Origin: Delphinapterus leucas
Lineage: Eukaryota; Chordata; Mammalia; Artiodactyla; Monodontidae
Length of the DNA stretch: 64,000 nucleotides
Assembly (NCBI RefSeq): GCF_002288925.2
Contig: NW_022098021.1
Span: 30,603,081-30,667,080 of the forward strand
Direction of reading: 5' to 3'
The notes beneath the pieces were generated by a model. That model worked only from the letters and a program-made list of their open reading frames with translations. It made no database searches and had not been told where the DNA came from. The position numbers and the translations under genes were made by a program. Each line of letters starts with the position of its first letter. Position 1 is the stretch's first letter. Of the stretch, positions 22,966 to 36,074 are shown in pieces.

Positions 22966-24689
22966 CTTGATTTACTCTCTTAAGTACCAAAACAAAAGGC
23001 AAGTGAATATGATTCTCTCAAGACCCAGAAAAAATCCTTCCAAACTCTTTGAAAGAAATCTGCCTTTAGTGGGTCCACATGAAAGAGGAGATGTATCCTA
23101 ATTTTGTGCTAATTCAAAGAACATCATAACACATGCATGTAAAAAATTAAACTTTGTCACCTGTAACTAGGTTTAATTACTCTTCTAAGTGCCCATCCCA
23201 CTGAGTTGATGTGAAAATTCATATCACACTGTTTCAGGGTTTTCCACCCTGATGAGCCATGTTTAAAGAGCACTAAATTATTTCAAAGGCCTCGGCGGAA
23301 AAAAACTTCCAGCCTTCAGTCACCTGCCCATATATCTTTGACATTCTTAATTCTACTATTTGCTGTCCAGCAGCTCTTTGTGTTTCACTGTTACCCTTGG
23401 GATACCAGAATCTTTGTGAGAGTGAGAAGGTGTACTTTATAGCCATGCTCTCAAGGGTTCCTTTGCTTTGGTTATCTGACAAATTTCTGTGTGGTTTATT
23501 GCATCTTTGCACATTAACAAAATAGGGATGGACCTCTCTCTTTCAATCTTTTCTTTTCTGCCAAGACTGGGAATTTGCCTTCTAATCTCCTTTGGGAGAT
23601 TAAGAATTAGGTAGATGCACAATTTTTCCTAATGCTTCTGGGTAAGATGTTTTTCCAATACATGCAAACTCAACTGCAGCTCTGGAATAGAATATTTTTA
23701 GGTTGTCTCTAATTTCTACCTTAATGGCCATGGAGTAAGAATAAGACCCTGGATCTCACAGAAAAAACAGCAGAGTACCTGTGTATTCAAAAACAACAGG
23801 CTAATCATAACATTATGTTAATGTGCAGGTCATACTTGGATATATTGCCCACCTTTAAAACAATTTCTTTTCAGGTCCAAGTCAGAGAACATAACATGAA
23901 ACATCCCTTAAACACCTATGCATCAATTTCAATTTGAAACTTTTGCAAATTCTCAGAGGCCACCTTGAAGACAAATGAGATCTGGAATCACCACAAATTT
24001 TTAAGTGTGTTCATAAAGTGTTCTATAGTTTGGACACTATGTGTTGAAGCTATAAAGATATCTCAGGATGTCAGAATCCATCCAGCAAGAGTATTTTTAG
24101 AAACATATGCAGAGCTACCTGGTAACTCCTATGGGATTTCAAACAGCCTCTGAAGGACAAAAAGAGATGATACTTTACAAAAGCATTTCTGAAACAGAAG
24201 GAAACATGAGTTTGTGTCATAAAAAACTGAAAATAATCTTTTTGTCTCACTATTATAAAATTAATCTGTGCTTGACTGTGAAAAAAGTCCACATCAATTC
24301 GTGGAAGGAATGGATGAAGTGGAAATGAGATTATTTTCATGGGGAACTGAAGAGAATAAAAAAAATATACACATGTATCTACCAAAAAAACAACAAAAAA
24401 AAATTCTACCACAGTTGCCAATGTTAGAAATACCTGTACAGATATTCTAGCCTTGCACCAATGAATTAAGGCATATGAGTAGTTTTCAATTGAATTTTAA
24501 AAATAAACTGATATAATTTAAGAATAGAACATACTGTTTTTTAGTTAGTGATGAAATTTGCAGTAACTCTATTATGTATGTCCCTTTTAAATAAAATATG
24601 CTGAAACCATGAATTTGGAAAATCAGGAAAATTTTTGTGAATGTTTTTGGTGTGTATTTTATGATAGACAAAATAGCACATGTCATGTA
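22966..24689. other. Single-copy-looking DNA
   Basis: About 1.7 kb without a recognised gene or repeat. Open frames of 60-116 codons here (for example 24071-24421 minus) have no recognisable motif and lie in AT-rich DNA. Confidence 0.45.
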
Positions 24690-24910
24690 ACAAGCATATC
24701 ATGTTCTCAGTATGTTGCCAGACAGTAGAAATATAGACATGAATAAATCATGGACTTTCAAGAAGTTTGCAATAGAGTGAGGAAACAGTGAAATAAATAG
24801 AAGAGTACAATACAATATTCATGCTACAATGTGGATGAGAACTTAGAGAGGAGAGGAACTAGCTCTTCACTGGAAAATAGAATTAAAATATCACCATGTA
24901 AATGGCATTT
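24690..24910 (-). repeat. Possible ancient L2-type fragment, antisense
   Basis: The text 'ttctcagtatgttgccagac', 'tagacatgaataaatcatgg', 'actttcaagaagtttgcaat' resembles a decayed form of a common mammalian repeat (gtgccaggcactgtgctagg ... gaataagacatggtccc ... caaggagctcacagtct), which I believe is L2-derived. A database search is needed. Confidence 0.3.
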
Positions 24911-25159
24911 GAGATGTATTGTGAAGCATGAATACCAACTCTTTAGGTGAAGCAGTAATGGAATGGAATTCTAGGTTGAGGGAAAAGAATATGGAGAGGC
25001 AATGGGTCAAAACAAAAGGCATGATGAAGTCTGTGGATACTTCTTTTGATCTTATTATTGTCCGTGCAGATTATGAAGGAACCAGGTATTAGTTGAAATA
25101 TGAAAATAGAAATCGAATTTTTCCACTGAACCAAATGATTTTAACTCTAAGATATAGCT

Positions 25160-25385
25160 GCAGTGCACTTATCAGTATGGTGATAGTATAGTAATAATAG
25201 CAATAATGATCATCTCTGTCATGCCTTCATTAAACGGTTACTAAGCGCTAGTTATTTGAATTCTAATAACCATCCTTCATTTATAGCTGAGAAAACTTTG
25301 GCTCAAAGATGTTAAATAATGTGTTCAATAGCTAGTAGTAAGTTGTAGAGAAAACATTTAAACCTTGTTCCTATTTGCAGCTCCA
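25160..25385 (-). repeat. MIR SINE fragment, antisense
   Basis: 'aatagcaataatgatcatct', 'cggttactaagcgctagtta', 'atttatagctgagaaaactt', 'tggctcaaagatgttaaata' and 'agctagtagtaagttgtaga' follow the reverse complement of MIR in order and spacing. Confidence 0.7.
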
Positions 25386-26125
25386 TCACTGAACTGAGCG
25401 TAAGGAATAAATTATTTGTACTCACTGATTTTCTCCACCTATAAATTGCCCACTATAATAGAAACTAAATCCCAAGGTTATTGTGATTAAATAAGAATGT
25501 AAAAGAAAGAATTTTGTAAATAGCAATGTATGGAATCACTATTACTGATACAAGTAAAGGATATTCTAGTGATTCAGGCTATTTTAAATATTAAAGATGA
25601 TGAGATTAGGTATATTCAGCAGACTAACTTTGTATTCCTAGAATAGTTCATTCATGGCAGACAATGTTTTTCAGAATACATTTTAAAAAATACAATTTAT
25701 GCACATTATAAATAGTTTTAATTGTAGGAAAAGTATTACACATTTAGAAAATACTGAGCTAAACATATTTAAACTTTTTTTTTTTTTTTTTTAATTTTAG
25801 GACTCCTCAGAGGCTTAACTATATGTTCAATGAGTTTCCAAGGACTAGTAGAATCTGAAGGATTCAAATAAATTCTCAAATTTATTTGAGCTCAGAAAAT
25901 TATTTTCTTGGAAGTTATGGGACTAGGATTTTGTGGAATACATTTTGGAAATCCTGATAATAGACATGATTTTAACCTTGGTGTTTATGTATTAATATTC
26001 ATGTAGATATAAATTTTTAAAAATTATTATTATAATGATTGGGTACTACATGAATTACCTCACAGTCACCTAGAGCTATTAGTGAAATAATCTAATGAAT
26101 TAGTGAATGAAACATAAGTCTCAGT
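25386..26125. other. Single-copy-looking DNA
   Basis: No gene is recognised. An 18-bp T run at about 25777-25794 is the only simple feature. Confidence 0.45.
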
Positions 26126-26365
26126 AAAATGGAACTTTTTTTTTTTTTTTTTTTTTTTTTTTGCGGTACGCAGGCCTCTTATTGTTGTGGCCCTCTCCCG
26201 TTGTGGAGCACAGGCTCCGGACGCGCAGGCTCAGCGGCCATGGCTCACGGGCCCAGCCGCTCCGCAGCATGTGGGATCCTCCCGGACCGGGGCACGAACC
26301 CATGTCTCCTGCATCGGCAGGCGGACTCTCAACCACTGCGCCACCAGGGAAGCCCAAAATGGAAT
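26126..26365 (-). mobile_element. CHR-type SINE, antisense, with target-site duplication
   Basis: A T tract (26136-26162), then the full CHR body in reverse complement, ending 'caccagggaagccc' at 26355. Flanks aaaatggaac (26126-26135) and aaaatggaat (26356-26365) form the target-site duplication. The rebuilt target reads ...ggaattttt/aata, a good L1-endonuclease TTTT/AA site. CpGs in the head and body are well kept, suggesting a fairly young insertion. Confidence 0.95.
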
Positions 26366-27154
26366 TTTTAATATGCCACATTTAACACTGTGTCAGACTT
26401 GATTATCAGGTGTTGCAAGTGTAGATAATTGAACTTTTTGAATATGCTCTTCCATGCCTACCTCCCAGTAGTTTTCCTTTCGGATATATTTTTTCCTGAA
26501 CTTCCTTTGCAGCAGGAATTTAGTCCAATTCTGGCTAATTAGATATTATATGATGTTGGCTTAGAAATGTTTTGTTGACAAATTTTGTCCCCATCAGAAA
26601 GAGAGAGGCACATGAGATGAGTGATCTCATCTCATAACTTTGCTCTTATTTCCGGACTTTGAACATAATATTCCTGGACGTTATGATCTAGCCAATGTAG
26701 TCAGTTTGCCGTCATGAAGATGAAACAGGACACACTGGAAATTCAGACTAGAAAATCAGGAAATTCTGGGTCCTTGATGACATTGTTAAGCTATCAAAAA
26801 AGCTGAAAACAGCTTACCTTTGACTTCTTGTTACTGACATTACTTACTGTGCGATTTAAATTACAGTTAGTTTCAGTTTCCTTTTATTTATATTCCAATG
26901 CCTCCTACTTGGTAGAAGGACATTTTACTAATTGACTCCTTCCTATATGTGTGCTCCAGAGAGTATGGGATAATTAAGTATTGCTTAATTGCTTATCCCA
27001 ACAAAAGACATTTCTGTCTTATATGGTCATCTTTTCTTTCTTATCTGTATTCTAACTTTATATCACAAATGATATGTGTGATATATGTAAAATATTATTT
27101 TAGAACAATAAGATTTAAAAACAGTTTTTTTCTTCACCCACCATCATCACAATA
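26366..27154. other. Single-copy-looking DNA
   Basis: No gene or repeat recognised. Confidence 0.45.
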
Positions 27155-27416
27155 AAAAGTATATATATATATATATACACATGTATTTTTTTTTTTCTTT
27201 TTTTTTTTTTTCGGTATGCGGGCCTCTCACTGTTGTGGCCTCTCCCGTTGTGGAGCACAGGCTCTGGACACGCAGGTCCAGCGGCCATGGCTCATGGGCC
27301 CAGCTGCTCCATGGCATGTGGGATCTTCCCGGACCAGGGCACGAACCCGTGTCCCCTGCATTGGCAGGCGGACTCTCAACCACTGTGCTACCAGGGAAGC
27401 CCAAAAGTATATATAT
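27155..27416 (-). mobile_element. CHR-type SINE in a TA-rich site, antisense
   Basis: Flanks aaaagtatatatat at 27155-27168 and 27403-27416 are the duplication. The left copy runs on into more TA units and 'cacatgta' before the T-rich tract at 27186-27212, so the microsatellite probably expanded after insertion. The body is full length and ends 'taccagggaagccc' at 27402. Several CpG sites have decayed. Confidence 0.92.
27159..27180. repeat. (TA)n microsatellite
   Basis: About ten TA units at the left flank of the SINE. Confidence 0.85.
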
Positions 27417-27439
27417 TTTTTAAATCAATATATTTTTTC

Positions 27440-29190
27440 TGCTACTGGCAAGATGGAGTAGACATATCTTTCCCTATTCCACTTGCTAAGTAGAATTAAC
27501 AATCCTGAACATTATTTATAGTACAAACAAAAGAAATTTCTGAAAGTTAGAGAGAAGAAAGCACACTGCTGAGTTTCTTGGGACACAAGTTATAGCATGT
27601 TGAGTGATTTTCTTTGGTTTTCTTTTTGCTTGATCCCAAGCTTGGAGGTGAAGAAGTTGGCAATGTGTAGTAAAAAACAAGACCAAACTTTGTGTTGCCA
27701 ACAAGAAACTCACTTCAAATACAACAATATAGGCAGGTTGAAAGTAGAAGTACATAAAAAAGCTATATCATGAGAACATGAGTTAAATCAAGTAAGAGTG
27801 GCTATACCAACATCATATAAGATAGATTTTGGAGCAGGTAAAATTTTCAGAGATAAAGAGACAATGTATTATTTGGGTAACATAAAGGGAAAATTTATGA
27901 AGAAAACATAGTAATTTTATATGCACAAAACTTACATAGTGGAGAATTATATGAAGCAAAAAGTGATAAAATTGAAGGAACAAATTTAAAAATCCACAAA
28001 CTAGAGATTTCAACACACTTCCCTCAACAACTGATAGCCAACTATATAGAAAATCAGCAAGGATACTGCAAGATCACCATGAAACAGAATGTAGTCAAAA
28101 TTTATAAAACACTACACTCAACAACAGCAGAATACATACTCTATTCAAGTGCCAAGGAACATATAGCAAGACAGATGGTATTCTGGTCCATGAAAGAAAC
28201 CTTAGCAAACTAAAAATCATATACAGTGTGCTCTCTGACCATAATGGAATTTAACTAGAAATAAATTTTTAAAAAACAGCAAAATACTTAAACACTTAAA
28301 CATTTGGACAATAAGTAAAACACTTGTAAATAATCAATAGGTCAGAGAGGAAGTCTTAAGGAAAAGATGTTCAACATCACTAGCCACAGGGAAATGCAAA
28401 ATAAAACCACCATGAAATATTACTGCACACCTATCAGAATGGTTAAAAAAATTATTGTGAGGATTCCAAGAAACTGGATCACTGATACATTGCTGTTATG
28501 AACATAAAATGGTACAGCCATTTCAAAAAGAATTTAGGAGTTTCTTATGAAACTAAAAATGCAACTAATATATGACTCAATAATTGTACTATTGAGCTAT
28601 TATCTCAGAGAAGTAAAGAAAACTTATGTCCACACAAAAGCCTCTACACAAATTTTGATAACATTTTTATTTCTAATAACTCCAAACTGGAAATAATCCA
28701 TACATTCTTTAATGACTGAATAAGTAAACAACCTGTAGTACACCCACACATTAGAATACTACTCAGCAATACAAGAGAATAAACTCTTGATGGATTTAGA
28801 TGAATCTCCAGGAAATTATGCTGAGTGAAACAGATAATTCCAAAAGTTTACATATTGTATGACTCTGTGATTCTCTTTAGGTAATATTTTTGACCTGAAA
28901 ACATTATAGAAATGAAGAAGAGATTTTGGTTGCCAGGATATAAGTAGTGAATGAGGGCAGGAGGAAGGTGTATGTCTCTACAAAATGGCAACATGAGGAA
29001 TGCTGTGATGATGAAAATGTTCTGTATCTTGACTGCAACAATATCAAAATCATGGTTGTGGTCTTATTCTATAGCTTTGCAATATAGTATTCTTGTGGGA
29101 TGTGGGGTAAAAGTTACATGGGATTTCTCTGCACTATTTCGTATGCCAATCTACAATTACCTCAAAGTTAAAAGTTTATTTAGAAAATAT
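27440..29190 (+). mobile_element. Old L1, sense, with internal deletion
   Basis: A strongly decayed L1. A 5'-end-like 'ggcaagatggagtagaca' occurs at 27449. ORF2 endonuclease text follows from about 27680 ('caacaagaaactcacttcaa', 'gagtggctataccaacatca', 'acttccctcaacaactgata', 'ctctgaccataatggaattt'). Near 28355 it jumps to the C-terminal ORF2 ('gttcaacatcactagccaca', 'aatactactcagcaatacaa') and 3' UTR. It resembles L1M-type subfamilies. No reading frame survives. The 5' boundary is uncertain. Confidence 0.8.
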
Positions 29191-29194
29191 CACT

Positions 29195-29510
29195 ATGAGT
29201 TCCCTCTTAGAACTGCTTTTACTGCATCCCACAAATTTTCACATTTTACATTTCTCATTATAGTTTTTATTCCTATTTTGATTTCTTCTTTGACCCATTG
29301 GTTGTTCAGTAGCATGTTGTTTAATCTCCACATATTTGTGAATTTCCTAGTTTTCTTCACATAATTAAATTCTAGTTTCATACTATTGTGGTCAGAAAAG
29401 ATGCTTCATATGATTTCAATCCTCTTACATTTGTTAAGACCTGTTTTGTGGTCTAATATATAATCTATCTTGGAAAATGTCTCATGTACCCTTAAGAAAT
29501 ATAAAATTCA
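29195..29510 (-). mobile_element. Old L1 ORF2 fragment, antisense
   Basis: The reverse complement matches the end of the endonuclease region and linker of ORF2; on the plus strand 'cctcttagaactgcttttac', 'gcatcccacaaattttcaca', 'gtggtcagaaaagatgcttc' run parallel to L1-B and L1-C. It lies tail to tail with the old sense L1 and overlaps the same ORF2 region in opposite orientation. Confidence 0.85.
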
Positions 29511-31099
29511 TTGTGAACAGATACCTTAACCTGATTAGTTAAGAAAAAATAAAGATGGAACTGTTTGCTTCAACTGTAATCTCTTGTCCCAAGTGGTTGC
29601 AGGCTTTTTATTTGCCTTACAGTGTTTTCAAAGATTTCCCACCATGAGTAAGTTTCAAGTTTGTTGAATCAAAGGCAAGAACCTTGCCATGTAGGATCTG
29701 GTGATGGGATAAAGAATAAAACAAGGAGATCTTAGCAACAAAATATGTATTTCACCACTTAGAGAAGGCAGTAATTGAGTCTCTCACATATTTACAGGCT
29801 GACAGTGGAGAATCATAATACTAGTTGTGGTGCTGGTGGAAAAGGAGCTCATGGTTCAATGTTTCTTTGCTCTTTAGTCCTTAACTAAGCATTTACATTA
29901 AATAAAATATAAAACATCAGTGTTTCAGAAATATTTAGACTACACCCTACAGAAATTAAAGTATATGCATCTAGTAGTCATAAAATAACTCCTGCTCCAA
30001 TATATCTTATATGGTAAATATTGACTTCCCTTTCCAAAAATACTATAATTTAAATATCAATTTCTACTTAAGAATAGTTGAAAACATTCCTCTTGCCATA
30101 AGGCATGGGGGGAATAACTATTGTTAGATGTAAAATATCTTGCTGTATTATTGTGCACCGATATTTATTAAGATGTTTTTCTGGATAATTTCAATACTGT
30201 TCCTTATTAACTTTCAGAAATATTAAATTTCTGACTCTGGCAGACATTATCAAACGTTTAATTGGCCACAATTAAATAACCACTCTTAGCAAGCATATTG
30301 GTCAGTTGTCTGTGGTTAAATATTGTGGTTAACTCATCATGACACCTTGGCACCAGGAAGCCTTTCAAAATCAGACATTTTGTGGGAGCTTGAAGCCTCT
30401 TTTATGAATAATAAAATTTCAGTAAATTTAAATTTTTCTTTTCCTATTTGACATTTAGATTCAAAACATTTTTCTCTAGAGTTTATTGATAGAAAATTGA
30501 TGGTAAGATCCATGCTGCTTTTATAAAGTGTCACAAAGCTTTAAAAAAAATTATGATTTACAACAATGTTCTAAAAGACTATATAAAAGAGGAAAAGTGG
30601 GAATAGCTAGAATTTTATCAATATCTAAATCAGTGCCTGATATTTCATAATTTATGACAGTCAGATAAATGTAAGTTGAAGAGAGTGCTTAGACTCTATG
30701 TAGCAGGTCATCTAATTATTGCTTAAGTCAAACGCTAGAACAGCACACTCAGAAAGAAGAGGGAAATGGTTAGACACACATAGGGCCTTTAATTCTGTCA
30801 CTATTATGGCCATATGACTTGAAAAACAAGAATAAGATGACCCTTCCGACCCAGTGGTCTGTGACTTGTTTATCAAGGGAGAGAAAAGATTCCTGAATTT
30901 CTCCCTTTCAGATGTAGTATTATTTCCCATTAACATACTTTAGCACTATAAATATATTTTTCTTTAACATTTTAAAATAGAAATTCCACCTTATTTTGGG
31001 AAGACTTTGGAAGTTGTAGAAATGACCTATAGAAAAGAGAAGTTAAAAATCCCTCAGTATTTTTTTTTTCTTTTTGGTTGGTTGAAGTTTATTTTTTGT
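29511..31099. other. Single-copy-looking DNA
   Basis: About 1.6 kb with no recognised gene. Short open frames at 30337-30534 and 30712-30936 (minus) show no known motif. A T-rich patch at 31060-31110 leads into the next L1. Confidence 0.45.
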
Positions 31100-31364
31100 T
31101 GTTGCTTTTTATTTGTTTAGTGTCATTTTATTAAGACTTTTTTAGAGCAGTTTTAGGTTCACAACAAAGTTGAGGGGAAGATGCAGAGATTTCCCGTATA
31201 CTCCCTGCATCCACACATAAAGTCTCCCTCATTGTCAACACACCCACCAGAGTGGTACATCTGTTTCAACTGAGGAACCTACATTGACACATCATAATCA
31301 GCTAAGGTCCAGAGTTTACACTGCAGTTCATTCTTCGTGTTTATATTCTAAATGTTTGTTACAG

Positions 31365-31475
31365 ATATATATAATATTATATATATTATTTATATATTAT
31401 ATTATAAATTATTTATTTATACTATATTATTTTTATGTAATTTAATATTTATATAATATATGTATATAATGATGT
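31365..31475. repeat. AT-rich low-complexity tract
   Basis: Dense ata and tat steps within the old L1 3' UTR, probably a decayed TA microsatellite. Confidence 0.75.
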
Positions 31476-31638
31476 GTACCCATTATTATGATGTATACAA
31501 AGTATTTTTACTGCCCTAAAAATCCATAGGGCTCCACCAATTCATGTCTCCGTCTCCCAATCTTTGGCAACTACTGATCTTTTCACTGTCTGCATACTTT
31601 TGCCTTTTCAGAATATTGTATAGCTAGAATCTTACACT

Positions 31639-31653
31639 GTGTAAAGTCTTTTT
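31639..31653. repeat. Target-site duplication of L1-C, left copy
   Basis: gtgtaaagtcttttt here pairs with gtgtgtagtcttttt at 39335-39349, 13 of 15 positions. The two copies flank L1-C, and the host L1 reads on across them. Confidence 0.75.
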
Positions 31654-31826
31654 CTTAAATTAATTTTTATTGGAATATAGTTGATTTACAATGTTGTGTT
31701 AATTCTGCTGTACAGCAAACTGAATCAAAGATATACATATATCCACTCTCTTTTAGATTTTTTTCCCATAGAGATTATTACAGAGTATTGACTAGAGTTC
31801 TCTGTGCTATACAGTAGAATCTTATT

Positions 31827-32047
31827 AATCACTTTTTTTTTTTTTTTTCAGTACGTGGGCCTCTCACTGTTGTGGCCTCTCCCATTGCGGAGCACAGGCT
31901 CTGGACACGCAGGCTCAGCGGCCATGGCTCATGGGCCGAGCCACTCCACGGCATGTGGGATCTTCCCGGATTGGGGCACGAACCCATGTACCCTGCATCG
32001 GCAGGCAGACTCTCAACCAGTGCACCACCAGGGAAGCCCAATCACTT
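31827..32047 (-). mobile_element. CHR-type SINE in the L1-C 3' UTR, antisense
   Basis: Flanks aatcactt at 31827-31834 and 32040-32047, a T tract to 31848, then the reverse-complement CHR body ending 'gggaagccc' at 32039. The head is complete. It is the third and youngest layer of this nest. Confidence 0.94.
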
Positions 32048-32194
32048 ATTTTATATTTAGTAATGTGTATATGTCAATCCCAATCTCACAGTTTATCCCT
32101 CACCCCCTTCCCCCTTGGTAACTGTAAGTTTATTTCCACCTCTGTGACTCTATTTCTGTTTTGAAAATAAGTTTATTTGCACCATTTTTTAAGA

Positions 32195-35100
32195 TTCCAC
32201 ATATAAGCGATATCATATGATATTTGTCTTCCTCTGTCTGAATTACTTCACTCAATATGACAATCTCTAGGTCCCTCTATGTTGCTGCAAATGACATTAT
32301 TTCATTATTTTTTATGGATGAGAAATATTCCATTGTATATATGTACCACATCTTCTTTATCAATTCATCAATTGATGGATATTTAAGTTGCTATTATATC
32401 CTGACTATTGTAAATAGTGCTGCGATGAATATTGGGGTACATGTATCTTTTTGAATTATTGTTTCCTCCAGATATATGCCCAGGAGTGGAACTGCTGGAT
32501 CACATGGTGATCTATTTTTAGTTTTTTAAGGAACCTCCATACTATTCTCCATAGTGGCTGTACCAATTTACATTCCACCAACAGTGTAGGAAAGCTCCCT
32601 TTTCTCCACACCCTCTCCAACATTTACTGTTTGCAGATTTTTTTCACGATGGCCATTCTGACTGGTGTAAGGTGATACCACATGGCAGTTTTGATTTGCA
32701 TTTCTCTAATAATTACTGATATTGAGCATCTTTGCATGTGCTTTTTGGCCATCTGTATGCCGTTTTTGGAGAAACGTCTATTTAGATCTTTTATTCAATT
32801 TTTCATTAGGTTGTTTGTTTTTTGGAAATTGAGCTACATGAGATGTTTGTATATTTTGGAGATTAATCTCTTGTTGGTCTCTTTTCTTGCAAATATTTTC
32901 TCCCATTCTGTGGATTGTCTTTTCCTTTTGTTTATGGTTTCCTTTGCTGTACAAAATGTTTTAAGTTAAATTAGGTCTCATTTTTTAATTTTTGTTTTTA
33001 TTTTCATTACTCTAGGAGCTGGTTCAAGAAAGATCTTACTGTGATTTATGTTAGAGAGTGTTTGCCCTGCTCTCCTCTAAGAGTTCTATAGTATTCGGTC
33101 TTACACTTATGTCCTTAATCCATTTTGAGTTATTTTTGTGTATGGTATTAGAGAATGTTCTAATTTCATTCTTTTACATGTAGCTGTATAGTTTTCCCAG
33201 CCCCACTTATTGAAGAAACTCTCTTTTCTCCATTATATATTCTTGCCACCTTTGTTGTAGAATAGGTGACCATAGGTGTGTGGGTTTATCTCTAGAATTT
33301 CTATCCTGTTATATTGACCTATATTTTTGTTTTTGTGACAGTACCATAATGTTTTGATTACTGTAGCACTGTAGTATTGCCTGATCACAGGGAGGCTGAT
33401 TCCTCCAGCTCCATTTTTCTTTCTCAAGATTTCTTTGGCTATTTGGGTTCTTTTATGTTTCCATACAAATTGTAAAATATTTTGTTCGAATTTTGTGAAA
33501 AATGGTATTGGTAATTTGACAAGGATTGCATTGAATGTGTAGACTATTTTGTGTAGTATAGTCATTTTGACAATATTGATTCTTCCAGTCCAAGAACATG
33601 GTATATCTCTCCATCTGTTTCTGTCATCTTTGATTCCTTTCATTAGTGTCTTATAGTTTTCTGAATATAGGTCTTTTGCCTCCTTAGGTAGGTTTATTCT
33701 TAGGTAATTTATTATTTATGACACAGTGATAAATGGAATTGATTCTTTGATTTCTTGTTCTGATTGTTTGCTGCTAGTGTAGAGGAATACAACAGATTTC
33801 TGTGTATTAATTTTATATCCTGAAACCTTACCAAATTCATTGATTAGCTCTAGTAGTTTTCTGGTGTCATCTTTAGGAGTCTCTATGTATAATATCATGT
33901 CATCTGTAAACATTGACAGTTTTACTTCTTCTTTTCCAATTTGTATTCCTTTCATTTCTTTTTCTTCTCTGATTGCCATGGCTAGGACTTCCAAAACTAT
34001 GTTGAATAAAATTGGTGAGAGTGAACATCCTTATCTTGTTCCTGATCTTAGAAGAAATGTTTTAAATTTTTAACCATTGAGAATGATGTTTGCTGTATGT
34101 TTGTAGAATATGACCTTTATTATGTTGAGGTAAGTTCCCACTATGACCACTTTCTGGAGAGTTAATATCATAAATGTGTGTTGAATTTCGTCAAAAGCTT
34201 TTTCTGCATCTATTGAGATGATCACATAAATTTTAGTCTTCAGTTTGTTAATGTGGTGTATCACACTGATTGATTTACATACATTGAAGAATCCTTGCAG
34301 GCCTGGGATAAATCACACTTGCTCATTGTGTATGATCCTTTTAATATGTTGTTGGATTAAGTTTGCTAATATTTGGTTGAGGATATTTGTGTCTATGTTC
34401 ATCAGTGATATTGGTGTGTAATTTCCTTTTTTTGTGATATCTTTGTCTGGTTTTGGTATCAGGGTGATGGTGGCCTTGTAGAATGGTCTTGGGAGTGTTC
34501 CTTCCTCTGAAATTTTTTTGGAAGAGTTTGAGAAGGATAGGGTTTAACTCTTCTCTAAATGTTTGATGGAATTCACGTGTGAAGCCATCTGGTCTTAGAC
34601 TTTTGTTTGTTGGAAGTTTTTTCAACACACTTTCAATTTCATTTCTTGTGATTGGTCTGTTCATACTTTTTATTTCTTCTTGGCTCAAATGGAAGGTTGT
34701 ACCTTTCTAAGAATTTGTCAGTTTCTTCTAGTTTGTCCATTTTATTGGCATAAAGTTGCTTGTAGTAGTCTCTCATGATCCTTTGTGTTTCTGTGGTGTC
34801 AATCATAACTTCTCCTTTTTCATTTCTAATTTTATTGATTTGAGTCCTCTCCTTTTTTTTCTTGATGAGTCTGGCTAAAGTTTTATCAATTGTGTTTATC
34901 TTTCCAAAGAACCAGCTCTTGGTTTCATTGATCTTTACTATTGTTTTCTTCATCTCTATTTCTTTTATTTCTGCTCTGATCTATATGATTTCTTGCCTTC
35001 TACTAAGTTTACGTTTTTGTTGTTGTTCTTCTTCTTCTTTCTCTAGTTGCTTTAGGTGTAAGGTTAGGTTGTTTATTTGAGGTTTTTCTTGTTTCTTGAG

Positions 35101-35990
35101 GTAAGACTACATTGCTATAAACTTCCCTCTTAGAACTGCTTTTGCTGCATCTCATAGGTTTTGGATCATCATGTTTTTGTTGTCATTTGTCTGTAGGTAT
35201 TTTTTGATTTCCTCTTTGATTTCTTCAGTGATCTATTGATTGTTTAGTAACATACTGTTTAGCCTCCATTTGTTTGTGTTTTTACAGTTGTTTTCCTATA
35301 ATTTACTTCTAATCTCATAGTGTTGCGGTCAGAAAAGATGCTGGATGTTACTTCAATTTTCTAAAATTTACCAAGGCCTGATTTGTGACCTAAGATGTGA
35401 TCTATCCTGGCAAATGTTCCATGTGCACTTAACAAGAAAGTGTATTCTTATGCTTTTGGATGGAATATCCTATCAATATCAATTAAGTCTATCTGGTCTA
35501 GTGTATCTTTTAAGGCTTGCGTTTTGTTATTAATTATCTGTCTGGATTATCTACATTGGTGTAATTGGGGTTTAAAGTCCCACACTATTATTTTGTTCCT
35601 GCTGATTCCCCCTTTTATGGCTTTTACCATTTTCCTTATTTATTGAGGTGCTCCTAAGTTGGGTGCATATATATTTACAGTTGTTATATTTTCTTCTTGT
35701 ATTGATCTCTTGATCTTTATGTGGTGTTCTTCCTTGTCTCATGTAACAGTCTTTATTTTAAAGTCTATTCTGTCTGATATGAGTATTATTACTCCAGCTT
35801 TCTTTTGATTTCCACTTGCATGGAATATCTTTTTCCATCCCCTCACTTTCAGTCTGTATGTGTCCCTAGGTCTGAAGTGGGTCTTTTGTAGAGAGCATAT
35901 ATATGGGTCTTGTTTTTGTATCCTTTCAGCCAGTCTATGTCTTTTGGCTGGAGCCTTTAATCCATTTATATTTAAGGTAATTATCAATAT
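32195..35990 (-). pseudogene. L1-C ORF2 remnant (endonuclease and reverse transcriptase)
   Basis: A decayed ORF2 near normal length. The endonuclease start reads TLNINGLKAPAKRHRLAERI (up to 35987) and GWKKIFHASGNQKKAG. The linker and early RT appear at 34953-34341 with [19 protein letters not shown] and NKSLRPDGFTREFHQTFREE. The start of RT motif A ([13 protein letters not shown]) is kept near 34190-34220. The active-site box reads [13 protein letters not shown], with threonine where L1-B has alanine but both aspartates kept. The C-terminal domain at 33643-33233 shows [18 protein letters not shown]. Many stops and frameshifts separate these blocks. Confidence 0.9.
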
Positions 35991-36074
35991 GTGTGTTCCA
36001 TTGCCATTTTCTTAATTGTTTGGGGTTTGTTTTTGTAGGTTTCTTTCTTCCCTTCTTGTTTTGTTCTCTTCTCT

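Larger units (their letters stand above)
31100..31653 (-). mobile_element. Old L1MA/L1MB-like 3' end, left part of a split host element
   Basis: In reverse complement this is a mammal-wide L1 3' UTR; on the plus strand 'agagcagttttaggttcaca', 'agatttcccgtatactccct', 'ccaccagagtggtacatctg', 'cctacattgacacatcataa', 'tgccttttcagaatattgta'. An AT-rich expansion lies at 31365-31475. It stops at 31653, where L1-C is inserted, and resumes at 39335. Confidence 0.88.
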
